From JAUIAI01 sp041396585 (lineage in GTDB: Bacteria; Pseudomonadota; Gammaproteobacteria; Burkholderiales; Burkholderiaceae_E): a stretch of 64,000 nt of DNA. This document shows positions 42,507 to 50,276 of this stretch, piece after piece (the stretch's first letter is position 1; each line of letters opens with the position of its first letter). The notes under the pieces were generated by a model, which ran no database searches, had not been told where the DNA came from, and worked only from the letters and a program-made list of their open reading frames with translations. The stretch is taken from contig JAWKYG010000001.1 in the NCBI GenBank assembly GCA_041396585.1, positions 186,001 to 250,000 on the forward strand. The letters run 5' to 3'. The position numbers and the translations under genes were made by a program.

Positions 42507-43565
42507 CTAGCCGATGATCTCGCCAAGCGCGCTAACCAACGCATCGCAGTGCTCATCGCTGCCGATCGTGATCCGCAGGAATTCGCTGATCCGCGGTTTG
42601 TCGAAGCGGCGCACCAGGATGCGCCGTTCGCGCAACGCCTGCTGAATCTGCGCCGCCGGCGTCGATGTGTGGCGCGCGAACACGAAATTGGCCATCGATG
42701 GCAACACCTCGAAACCCAGGGCCGAGAGCTGAATGCTCAGGCGCTCGCGCGTGGCCATGATCTTGCGCCGGGTGGCCTCGAAATAGGGCCGATCGTCGAT
42801 GGCCGCGGTGGCGCCCGCCAGCGCCACGCGCCCGACCGGGTATGAGTTAAAGCAGTTCTTGACCAGATCGAGCGCCTGGATCAATCCGGGTTGGGCGATT
42901 GCAAAGCCCACGCGCAGACCGGCCAGCGAGCGGGACTTGGACAAGGTCTGCACCACGAGCAGGTTCGGATGGTCGCTGATCAGTCCGATCGCGCTGTCGG
43001 CACCGAAATCGACATAGGCTTCGTCGATCACCACGGCGGAATCCGGATTGTTCGCAAGCAGTGCCCGGATGGCATCGAGCCCGAGCGCGAGCCCGGTCGG
43101 CGCGTTCGGGTTCGCGATGATGATCCCGCCATTGGGGCGCCGATAGTGATCGATGTCGATGGCGAAGGATGCATCGAGCGGCACGGTCTCGAACCGGATG
43201 CCGAACAGGCCGCAGTAGACCGGATAGAAGCTGTAGGTGATGTCCGGGAACAGGATCGGCAGCTCATGCTCGAACAGCGCCCGAAACAGATGCGCGAGCA
43301 CCTCGTCCGAGCCATTGCCGACGAACACATTCTCGATACCGAGCCCGGCTGCGGCCGCGATCCGTTCGCGCAGGCCGGTGGCCGCCGGATCCGGATAGAG
43401 CCGCAGATCGTCGTTGGCCGCGGCCCGCAGGGCGGCCAGCGCGGCGGGCGAGGGCGGGTAGGGATTCTCGTTGGTGTTGAGCTTGATCAGGCCGGGGATC
43501 TGCGGCTGTTCGCCCGGCTGATAGGCCTCGAGGTGACGGATCCCGGTGCTCCAGAGCGGGTTCAT
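42507..43565 (-). CDS. hisC: histidinol-phosphate aminotransferase family (HisC-like)
   Basis: 352-residue fold-type I PLP aminotransferase. Family features: IKLNTNENPYPPSP near the N-terminus, IIANPNAPTGLAL (Asn contacting PLP), VVIDEAYVDFG and the PLP Lys in TLSKSRSLAGLRVGFAI (about residue 215). The ATG at 43565 overlaps the TGA of the upstream alpha/beta hydrolase (ATGA). No other his genes are nearby, so it may be a second copy acting on histidinol phosphate, phenylalanine or another amino acid of the local catabolic network. Confidence 0.85.
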   Translation of the reverse strand: MNPLWSTGIRHLEAYQPGEQPQIPGLIKLNTNENPYPPSPAALAALRAAANDDLRLYPDPAATGLRERIAAAAGLGIENVFVGNGSDEVLAHLFRALFEHELPILFPDITYSFYPVYCGLFGIRFETVPLDASFAIDIDHYRRPNGGIIIANPNAPTGLALGLDAIRALLANNPDSAVVIDEAYVDFGADSAIGLISDHPNLLVVQTLSKSRSLAGLRVGFAIAQPGLIQALDLVKNCFNSYPVGRVALAGATAAIDDRPYFEATRRKIMATRERLSIQLSALGFEVLPSMANFVFARHTSTPAAQIQQALRERRILVRRFDKPRISEFLRITIGSDEHCDALVSALGEIIG

Positions 43566-44359
43566 CGATCGATGCCCAGGAACGGCGCGATCGCTGCATC
43601 GAAGGCGTCCTGGTTGTCGATGTTCACGATGTGGGCGGCATCGGGAATCATGCGGTAGATGCCCCCCGGGGTGCGATCGGCCATGGCCTGCATGACATCG
43701 GGCATCGCGCCGGCGTCGACCTCGCCACCGACGTACAGCATGGGCACCGACACTTTTTCCAGGTGACGCAGATAGTCGAGCTGCTGGATCGCCTGCGCGC
43801 ATCCGACGTAGCCGGCCGGATCGGTGTTGCGGATCATCTGGCCGATGCGCTCGGTCTGCGCCGGCTGGCGCTGACGAAAGCCTTCGGTGAGCCAGCGCTC
43901 GAGCGTGCCCTGAACCAGGCCGCCCATGCCCTGCGCCCGCACCTGGGCGATGCGCTCGTCCCACATCGCCGCGAAACCCGGCGGGCCGTCGGCGCGCGCC
44001 GCGCAGCAGATCAGCCCCTTGAAGCGTTCGGCATGGGCCAGGGCCAGTCCGAGTGCTGTCATGCCGCCCATCGACAGCCCCATGAAGTGCGCCTTGTCGA
44101 TCCGGTTCAGATCCATCAGAGCGATGACGTCCGCGACCAGATCCTCGAATCGGTATGGCCCGGGCGGGGTCGCGCTGGCGCCGTGGCCGCGCGTGTCATA
44201 GCGCAGCACACGGAAGTGCCGGGTCAGCCAGGGAATCTGCGCATCCCACATATGCAGATTGGAGCCCAGGCTGTTCGACAGCACCAGCCAGGGTGCATCG
44301 GCGGGGCCTTCGATCAGGGTGTTCAATTCGGTGCCGTTGACGGCGACTCGTTGGCTCAT
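43562..44359 (-). CDS. alpha/beta hydrolase, 3-oxoadipate enol-lactonase-like
   Basis: 265-residue alpha/beta hydrolase. Oxyanion-hole region LVLSNSLGSNLHMWDAQIP matches enol-lactonases (PcaD), nucleophile Ser in MGLSMGGMTALGLAL (about residue 95) and catalytic His in PDAAHIVNIDN near the C-terminus. PcaD converts 3-oxoadipate enol-lactone to 3-oxoadipate in beta-ketoadipate pathways; no other pca genes are nearby, so the true substrate is uncertain. GGAGG lies before ATG 44359 inside a small inverted repeat. Translationally coupled to the aminotransferase. Confidence 0.85.
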   Translation of the reverse strand: MSQRVAVNGTELNTLIEGPADAPWLVLSNSLGSNLHMWDAQIPWLTRHFRVLRYDTRGHGASATPPGPYRFEDLVADVIALMDLNRIDKAHFMGLSMGGMTALGLALAHAERFKGLICCAARADGPPGFAAMWDERIAQVRAQGMGGLVQGTLERWLTEGFRQRQPAQTERIGQMIRNTDPAGYVGCAQAIQQLDYLRHLEKVSVPMLYVGGEVDAGAMPDVMQAMADRTPGGIYRMIPDAAHIVNIDNQDAFDAAIAPFLGIDR

Positions 44360-44360
44360 G

Positions 44361-44377
44361 ACAGCCTCCGTGGCTGT
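44361..44377 (-). promoter_or_regulatory. inverted repeat enclosing the Shine-Dalgarno of the enol-lactonase gene
   Basis: ACAGCC (44361-44366) and GGCTGT (44372-44377) form a perfect 6-bp inverted repeat with a 5-nt loop. The minus-strand GGAGG ribosome-binding site (44369-44365) falls in the loop and stem, so folding of the mRNA leader would partly hide it. Confidence 0.4.
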
Positions 44378-44503
44378 GGGCGGTGAGGATCAGCGATGCC
44401 GGCGCGGTGACTGGCGCCGGCCGCGGCCCCGCAGGTCGAGTGCGGGATTCAGACGCTGGTGCGCGATGGCGGGCGAAATGCAAGCGGCATGCGAAACGGC
44501 ACG

Positions 44504-45577
44504 TTAGTTCAACCTGGGCAGCACCTGCTCGGCCAGAAGGATCATCGAGCGGCGCGCGAGATCCGGGTCGGCCCAGTCCTTGCCCGCGTAGAGCAGCGTG
44601 CCGAAATCGCCCACCTGTTCCCGAAATGCGAGCAGATCATCGGCCACCTTGTCCGGCGTGCCCCAGATGATCAATTGATCGCAGACATCGTCGAGCGTAA
44701 CCGCATCATCGGGCATGTTCTGGTCGGGCTTGAACAGGTTCATGCGGTTGTGCTTGCGCATCTTCGTGACGAGCTGGCTGTAATAGAAGCGATAGGGGCT
44801 GTCCGGCCCCTTGGCATAGCGCTCGGCGGTGGCCATGTCGTCGGCGACGAAGATGCTCTTGGCCACCCGCCAGTTGGCCGGATCGGCCGGGCGGCCAACG
44901 CGTTCGCAGCCCTCGGCATATTTCGGCCAGTGGGTGGCCACCCATTGCGGGAGCAGAAAGTTGGCCGAGATCGGATCCCAGCCGCGTGCGGCGGCTTCGG
45001 TCACGCCCTTGGAATAGGGCGCCACCGCGGTGACGATGATCGGCGGATGAGGGCGTTGCAGCGGCTTGGGCATGATGCCCTGGCCGATGTCGGTCATCTG
45101 GGTGCGCGAGGTGCTGATCTTCCAGTACTTGCCCTCGAGATCATAGGGCGCATCGCGGCGCCAGATCTCGAGCACCATATCGATGGCCTCGAGGAACATC
45201 GCGTTGCGATCCGCATCGAGATTGCCGAAGGCTTCGGCGTCGGAGGCCAGGCCGCCCGGGCTGATCCCGAACAGAAAGCGCCCGTCCAGGAGATGGTCGA
45301 GCATCGCGACCTGACCGGCCACGGCTGCGGGATGATTGTTGGGCATGTTGACCGTGCCGGTGCCGAGCCTGATGCGCCGGGTCTGGTTGGCCAGCGTGGC
45401 GATGAACATCGCGCAAGAGGTGATGTTCTCGGCCTGATCGGTGACATGCTCGCCGACATATCCCTCGGTAAAACCGAGCTCATCGGCCAGGATGAAGGCC
45501 TGTTGATCCTCGCGCAGGGACTGCCGCCAATCCTTGTTCAGCGGGTGGATCGGCATCGTGAAAAAGCCGAGCTGCAT
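44504..45577 (-). CDS. LLM class flavin-dependent oxidoreductase (luciferase-like)
   Basis: 357-residue TIM-barrel monooxygenase of the bacterial luciferase family, expected to use reduced FMN or F420 supplied by a partner. Landmarks: DELGFTEGYVGEHVTD near residue 35 (the GE/H position near the flavin), RIRLGTGTVNMPNNHPA, and DHLLDGRFLFGISPGGLASDAE with the flavin-phosphate site. ATG 45577 has GGAGA upstream. No flavin reductase gene adjoins it. It may oxidise a ring or a C-S/C-N compound; the TauD dioxygenase upstream hints at organosulfur use but this is only context. Confidence 0.87.
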   Translation of the reverse strand: MQLGFFTMPIHPLNKDWRQSLREDQQAFILADELGFTEGYVGEHVTDQAENITSCAMFIATLANQTRRIRLGTGTVNMPNNHPAAVAGQVAMLDHLLDGRFLFGISPGGLASDAEAFGNLDADRNAMFLEAIDMVLEIWRRDAPYDLEGKYWKISTSRTQMTDIGQGIMPKPLQRPHPPIIVTAVAPYSKGVTEAAARGWDPISANFLLPQWVATHWPKYAEGCERVGRPADPANWRVAKSIFVADDMATAERYAKGPDSPYRFYYSQLVTKMRKHNRMNLFKPDQNMPDDAVTLDDVCDQLIIWGTPDKVADDLLAFREQVGDFGTLLYAGKDWADPDLARRSMILLAEQVLPRLN

Positions 45578-45624
45578 CGGTGTCTCCGTGGGTTTCGGTC
45601 ACGACGCAGTGTAGCGAGTGGCAC

Positions 45625-45641
45625 AAAAAAGGCGAAACGCC
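45625..45641 (-). terminator. weak intrinsic terminator after the TauD gene
   Basis: On the minus strand GGCG-TTT-CGCC (45641-45631) is followed by six T (45630-45625), 22 bp beyond the stop of the TauD gene. The stem is only four base pairs, so efficiency is doubtful. Confidence 0.35.
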
Positions 45642-45662
45642 GGTGAGGCTTTCGACAAGCTG

Positions 45663-46649
45663 TCAGGCGCTTAGCAATTGCCCGAGCGACTCGATCGGCT
45701 CGCCTTCGATCGATTGCGACGGCCGGCCGTCGATGCCGCTTGGTACCTGGCCCATGAGCGTGACCCGATAGAACTGGCGGTCGAAGTCACTGTCGTAGAT
45801 GTCGCGCGGCGCCAGGTGCGCGGTGGCCCGGTTGTCCCACATCGCCACGCTGCCGGGCGCCCAGCGAAAGCGCACCGTAAACTCGGGCAACACCGCATGC
45901 TCCCAGAGCATCTGCAGCAGGGCCTGGCCCTCGTTCGAGGCCAGACCATCGATCCGGCGCAGGAAACCCGGGCTGACATAGAGCACCTTTTCGCCGGTCT
46001 CCGGATGTACGGTCACCAGCGGGTGGCGGCTGACCATGCGCCGGCGCTGCACCACTTCGTCATAGGCCGCGGCCTCGCTGGAGGCGCTCGGCGGGTCGTA
46101 TTGATGCATGCCGTGCAGGGTGTCTACCCAGCGTTGCAGCTCGGGTGAAAGGGCCTGATAGGCGACGGCGAGATTGGTCCACTGGGTATCTCCGCCGTAG
46201 GGCGGAACGGTCTCGCCGCGCAGCATCGACAACGAGGGAGGATTGATCGCAGCCGTGACATCGGCATGCCAGCCGCTCCAGATCCGCAGGCCGGCGCGCC
46301 GTTTGCTGTTGGCCCGGCGGAACTTGGCGATCGAATAGACCGCGGGATGATCGTCGACACCGCCGAACACCACGTGACCCGGAGTCGGCTCGCCGAAGTG
46401 GCTTGCCGCCGCCACATGGGTGGTGTGATTCAGGCGTTGATTGCGAAAGAACACCACCTTCCAGCGCAGCAGCGCGGCACGCACCGCGGCCACCTCGGCG
46501 GCTGTCAGGCCTGCGGCGAGATCGACGCCGCCGATCTCGGCGCCGATATGGATGCTCATCGGCGACACCTGCATCGACGGCGCGGCGGCGAGCGCACTGG
46601 CCAGGCGGGCATCCAGGGCTTTCAACAGGTTCGAGCCATCATCGCTCAT
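45663..46649 (-). CDS. TauD/TfdA family Fe(II)/2-oxoglutarate-dependent dioxygenase
   Basis: 328-residue dioxygenase. The Fe(II) triad is visible: His and Asp in WSGWHADVTA (about residue 125) and the distal His in NRATAHLAPRDI (about residue 280), with the 2-oxoglutarate Arg in RQFYRVTLMG. The start VSPMSIHIGAEIGGVDL after a short leader agrees with TauD/TfdA. ATG 46649 has GGAG 6 nt upstream; ATG 46661 is possible. Family reactions include taurine, alkylsulfate and 2,4-D cleavage; the sulfurtransferase upstream (42 bp) makes a sulfur compound plausible. Confidence 0.88.
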   Translation of the reverse strand: MSDDGSNLLKALDARLASALAAAPSMQVSPMSIHIGAEIGGVDLAAGLTAAEVAAVRAALLRWKVVFFRNQRLNHTTHVAAASHFGEPTPGHVVFGGVDDHPAVYSIAKFRRANSKRRAGLRIWSGWHADVTAAINPPSLSMLRGETVPPYGGDTQWTNLAVAYQALSPELQRWVDTLHGMHQYDPPSASSEAAAYDEVVQRRRMVSRHPLVTVHPETGEKVLYVSPGFLRRIDGLASNEGQALLQMLWEHAVLPEFTVRFRWAPGSVAMWDNRATAHLAPRDIYDSDFDRQFYRVTLMGQVPSGIDGRPSQSIEGEPIESLGQLLSA

Positions 46650-46691
46650 TGCGTTCTCCATGCGGGTATCGGTGGTACTTGCCTGAGCGCT

Positions 46692-47543
46692 TCAGCCGCC
46701 CTTGCCGACGGGACGCGCCGGATCGCTGCACCATTCGCTCCAGCTGCCGGCGTACAGCGCCGAGCCCGTGAGCCCCGCGTGTTCCATGGCCAGCATGTTC
46801 TGCAGGGCGCTCACGCCCGAGCCGCAGCTATGAACGATCGTGGCAGGATCGCGGCCGCCGAGCAGTTCGGCGAATTCCTGGCGCAAGACCGGCGCGGGCT
46901 TGTAGCGCCCGTCTTCACGCAGGTTCCTTTGCAGCGGCCGGTTGATCGACCCTGGAATGTGGCCGGCGACGGGATCGATCGGTTCGGCCTCGCCACGGAA
47001 TCTTTCGGCGGCGCGGGCATCCACCACGAGTTCCGCTGCCGTGTCGATGTTGGCCAGGATCTGCCCGGCGGTGCGCAGTGGCATTCCGGGCTCGCCCGAT
47101 GCCTGCAGTTGGCCGCCGGCACGCGGCGTCGGAACCTCGGTCGATACCGGCAGGCCGGCCGCCTTCCAGGCGGGCAGACCGCCATCGAGCACCGCCACAC
47201 GCCGGTGGCCGATCCAGCGTGCCAGCCACCAGAGCCGGCCGGCCAGCGCGCAGCCCTGGGCGTCATAGGCGACCAGCTGGGTGTCGGCGGTCAGTCCGAG
47301 CGCCGCCAGGCGCTCGGCAAGCCGGTCGCGATCGGGCAGTGGGTGGCGACCATTGGTGCCGGTCATCGGCCCGGCGAGATCTTCATCCTGGTGCAGAAAG
47401 AATGCCCCTGGGATGTGCCCTTCGGCATAGGCGCGGCGACCGGCCTGCGCGTCGAGCAGGTCGTGGCGGCAGTCGATGACGATGCAGTCATCGAGCGCTG
47501 CGGCAAGTTCCTGGGCATCAACCAGGATGGTCCAGTGGGGCAT
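46692..47543 (-). CDS. sseA: 3-mercaptopyruvate/thiosulfate sulfurtransferase (SseA-like)
   Basis: 283-residue two-domain rhodanese. The N-terminal rhodanese domain is inactive as usual; the C-terminal domain carries the catalytic Cys in VHSCGSGVSALQNML (about residue 240). The loop CGSGVSA is like the mercaptopyruvate-type loop (CGSGVTA in E. coli SseA), not the thiosulfate type (CRKGVTA). It transfers sulfane sulfur from 3-mercaptopyruvate to thiol acceptors or cyanide. It lies 42 bp ahead of the TauD gene on the same strand. Confidence 0.88.
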   Translation of the reverse strand: MPHWTILVDAQELAAALDDCIVIDCRHDLLDAQAGRRAYAEGHIPGAFFLHQDEDLAGPMTGTNGRHPLPDRDRLAERLAALGLTADTQLVAYDAQGCALAGRLWWLARWIGHRRVAVLDGGLPAWKAAGLPVSTEVPTPRAGGQLQASGEPGMPLRTAGQILANIDTAAELVVDARAAERFRGEAEPIDPVAGHIPGSINRPLQRNLREDGRYKPAPVLRQEFAELLGGRDPATIVHSCGSGVSALQNMLAMEHAGLTGSALYAGSWSEWCSDPARPVGKGG

Positions 47544-47675
47544 GATGGTCTCGCAACGAATGGTCAGTGAAAGCGTGCGTCCCCGGCAGCCTGTACGCGG
47601 ACATCGGAGCGCACTGCCGGCTGCCCGTGTGCTGAACGCGCTGATCGGCCGGCGCCGTCTGCCCCCGCGCGGGCC

Positions 47676-48776
47676 TCAGAGGCCCGGCAGGTGGCGGCGC
47701 AGGAACTCGTGGAAGTGTTGCATACCGTCTTCCATCGGGCTCTGGTACGGACCGGTCTCGTTGCGCCCGCGATTCATCAGCGCGCGCCGCCCGGCATCCA
47801 TACGCAGCGCGATTTCATCGTCCTCGACCGCGGTTTCCATATAGGCGCCGCGCTCGGCCTCGACATACTCGCGCTCGAACAGGGCGATTTCCTCCGGGTA
47901 ATAGAACTCCACCACATTCAGTGTCGACTGCGGGCCCTGCGGGATCAGGGTCGATACGACCAGTACGCTCGGGTACCACTCGATCATGACATTCGGGTAG
48001 TAGAGCGCCCAGATCGCGCCGTAGGGCGGGAGTTCGCCACCGTAGCGCTGCAAGACCTGGTCGTGCCAGCGGCCGTAGGCCGCGGTGCCGGGCTTTTTCA
48101 GGCTGTGATGAATACCGACGGTCTGGATCGAGTACCAATCGCCGAAATGCCATTGCAGGTCGTCACAGCTGACGAACTGACCGAGCCCGGGATGAAACGG
48201 CCCGACGTGATAGTCCTCGAGATAAACCTCGATGAAGGACTTCCAGTTGTAATTGCAGCGGTGCAGTTCGATGTGGTCGAGAACATAGTCCGAGAAATCG
48301 AAATAGCGCTCGAAGCCGACATCGGCGAGATCGGCCGCGACATTGCGCGGGCCCTCGAACAGCAGGCCACGCCAGTCTTGCAACAGGGTTTGTTCGAGCG
48401 ACACGCTGGGCTGTTCGCCGAAATGTGGCGCGCCGAGTAGCTCGCCCTTCAGGTCATAGGTCCAGCGATGCAGCGGGCAGACGATGTTCTCGGTCTGGCC
48501 GCGGCCGCGCAACATGATCGCCTGGCGGTGCCGGCAGACATTGGAGAGCAGGCGAATGCCGTCCTGGCCATGCACCAGCACACGGCCTTCATCCTCGCCC
48601 TGGAGCGCGGCATAGTCACCGGGCTCGGGCACCATCAGGCGATGTCCGACATAGCGCGGGCCACGATCGAACAGCAGTTCGCGTTCCTGGGCCAGCAGTT
48701 GGGTGTCGAAGTAGGCAGTGACCGGCAGCTGGGTGCGCGGTCGGGTGACAGCCTCGCGGCGACCCGGATCCGACAT
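47676..48776 (-). CDS. Rieske aromatic ring-hydroxylating dioxygenase alpha subunit
   Basis: 366-residue oxygenase. The Rieske [2Fe-2S] motif is split as NVCRHRQAIM and CPLHRWTYD (CxH...CxxH, about residues 80-103); the mononuclear iron site shows VYLEDYHVGPFHPGLG (about residue 190) with two His. No beta subunit or reductase is adjacent, so it is of the single-component type that borrows electrons. Divergent from xseB-ispA-dxs across 301 bp, an arrangement I recall from Burkholderiales genomes. GGAGG precedes ATG 48776. Substrate unknown. Confidence 0.9.
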   Translation of the reverse strand: MSDPGRREAVTRPRTQLPVTAYFDTQLLAQERELLFDRGPRYVGHRLMVPEPGDYAALQGEDEGRVLVHGQDGIRLLSNVCRHRQAIMLRGRGQTENIVCPLHRWTYDLKGELLGAPHFGEQPSVSLEQTLLQDWRGLLFEGPRNVAADLADVGFERYFDFSDYVLDHIELHRCNYNWKSFIEVYLEDYHVGPFHPGLGQFVSCDDLQWHFGDWYSIQTVGIHHSLKKPGTAAYGRWHDQVLQRYGGELPPYGAIWALYYPNVMIEWYPSVLVVSTLIPQGPQSTLNVVEFYYPEEIALFEREYVEAERGAYMETAVEDDEIALRMDAGRRALMNRGRNETGPYQSPMEDGMQHFHEFLRRHLPGL

Positions 48777-49077
48777 AGAACCTCCGCAAGTGGGCGGGCG
48801 TCATGCGGGCGGGCACGACGCGAGACAGCAGCTCGCGTGAATTCATGGCCCGTGGCATGCCGCAAACGGACAAAGGGCGGAGGATACCCCGATTGCTCAC
48901 TCCTAGGGCTGATCGTGACCCGTCAAAAGGGTGGCCATTGAAACGGCTTGGTGCCCAGGCGACGCTCGCGGCATGAATTGGGGTGCCAAGTCCGTTCTCC
49001 CTTAAAATCTGTGTTCGGGCAGGCTCGCCACATTGCGATGAGCAGGGCCTGGTCCGGTCCCTCGCCAGAGATCGCTG
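48777..49077. other. 301-bp divergent intergenic region (Rieske gene / xseB)
   Basis: Holds no convincing gene: the short open frames lack a ribosome site or similarity. Near the right end TAAAAT (49003-49008) resembles a -10 box, with TTGGGG (48978-48983) as a poor -35 at 19 bp; this may be the promoter of the xseB-ispA-dxs operon. GGAGG at the left edge is the ribosome site of the Rieske gene. Confidence 0.5.
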
Positions 49078-49368
49078 ATGCCCAGAAAGTCCACCTCCGA
49101 ATCCGCCGCCGAGCCGGCCGCCGCTGCGCTCTCGGACGACATCCGCGCGCTGAGTTTCGAGCAGGCGATCGATTCCCTCGAAGAGATCGTCGCCCGCATG
49201 GAATCCGGTGAGTTGCCGTTGCAGGCGTCACTCGAGGCCTATGAGCGCGGTGCCGCGCTGGTTGCGCATTGCCGCGGCGCGCTCGAGCAGGCGCGGCAAC
49301 AGGTGAAGGTGTTCGAAGATGGCCTGTTGCGTCCGTTCGAAGCTGATTCCGATGAGGATGACGACTGA
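49078..49368 (+). CDS. xseB: exodeoxyribonuclease VII small subunit
   Basis: 96-residue helical protein: the family core SFEQAIDSLEEIVARMESGELPL is followed by SLEAYERGAALVAHC and a coiled-coil second helix. An acidic tail (DSDEDDD) closes the protein. With XseA (not in the window) it forms ExoVII, which degrades single-stranded DNA into oligonucleotides. Its TGA shares one base with the ATG of ispA, a common arrangement in proteobacteria. Confidence 0.95.
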   Translation: MPRKSTSESAAEPAAAALSDDIRALSFEQAIDSLEEIVARMESGELPLQASLEAYERGAALVAHCRGALEQARQQVKVFEDGLLRPFEADSDEDDD

Positions 49369-50264
49369 TGGCCGCTGAAGTCAGCGAATTGACGTTCGAA
49401 GCCTGGTGTCAGGCGAGTGCCCTACGGCTCGAGAAGGCGCTTGCCGCACGCCTGCCCAACGCCGACGTCGTGCCGCAGCGTCTGCATGAAGCCATGCGTT
49501 ACGCCGCGCTCGGGGGCGGCAAGCGTGTGCGTCCGCTGCTGGTCTACGCGGCGGGTGATCTGGGCGGTCAGGCCTCGGCGGCGGCGCTCGATGCGGCCGC
49601 CTGCGCGGTCGAGTGTGTTCATGCCTATTCCCTGGTGCACGACGATCTGCCGTGCATGGATGACGATGATCTGCGCCGCGGGCGGCCCACGGTTCATGTC
49701 CGTTATGACGAAGCCACGGCGATGCTGGTCGGCGACGGCCTGCAGGCGCAGGCCTTCATCGCCCTGGGCGAACTGGATGCGCATTCACTGCCGTCCGCGG
49801 TGAGGATCCTGGCCGCGGCCGCCGGCTCGCAGGGGATGGTCGGCGGGCAGGCGATCGATCTCTCGGCGGTCGGCCGGCGCCTCGGCGCGGCCGAACTCGA
49901 GCAGATGCACCGGCTCAAGACAGGCGCCCTGCTGCAGGCCTCGGTGGCGCTCGGCTGGGTGGTCGGGCACCGGGGCGAACCGCCGCCGGCGGCACTGACC
50001 GACTACGCCGAGGCGATCGGTCTGGCCTTTCAGGTGGTGGATGACATCCTCGATGTGGAAGCCGATACGGCGACCCTGGGCAAGACGGCCGGCAAGGATG
50101 CCGAGCAGGACAAGCCCACTTACGTGTCCGTGCTCGGCCTGGAGCCGGCGCGCTCGCTCGCCCGCGAGCTCGGCGAGCGCGCCGATGCCGCGCTGGCCTC
50201 ATTCGGATCGTCGGCGGGCAGGCTGCGCGGTCTGGCCGATCTGATCGTGCGCCGCACGCACTGA
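49368..50264 (+). CDS. ispA: (2E,6E)-farnesyl diphosphate synthase
   Basis: 298-residue trans-prenyl synthase that condenses IPP with DMAPP and GPP to give FPP for quinones and undecaprenyl phosphate. First Asp-rich motif HDDLPCMDDDDLRRGRP (about residue 88), second Asp-rich motif in FQVVDDILDVE (about residue 225), GGKRVRPLL for pyrophosphate binding near residue 48. Start codon overlaps the xseB stop, and dxs follows 12 bp later, so the isoprenoid genes are one operon. Confidence 0.95.
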   Translation: MAAEVSELTFEAWCQASALRLEKALAARLPNADVVPQRLHEAMRYAALGGGKRVRPLLVYAAGDLGGQASAAALDAAACAVECVHAYSLVHDDLPCMDDDDLRRGRPTVHVRYDEATAMLVGDGLQAQAFIALGELDAHSLPSAVRILAAAAGSQGMVGGQAIDLSAVGRRLGAAELEQMHRLKTGALLQASVALGWVVGHRGEPPPAALTDYAEAIGLAFQVVDDILDVEADTATLGKTAGKDAEQDKPTYVSVLGLEPARSLARELGERADAALASFGSSAGRLRGLADLIVRRTH

Positions 50265-50276
50265 CGGAGAATCCTC

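Noticed and set aside
43566..43964. In-frame extension of the hisC frame upstream
   Set aside because: It is the shadow of the enol-lactonase gene; the ATG at 43565 overlaps its stop and starts the conserved part.
48616..48900. 94-codon frame upstream of the Rieske gene
   Set aside because: It overlaps the Rieske start in another frame and has no conserved sequence or ribosome site.
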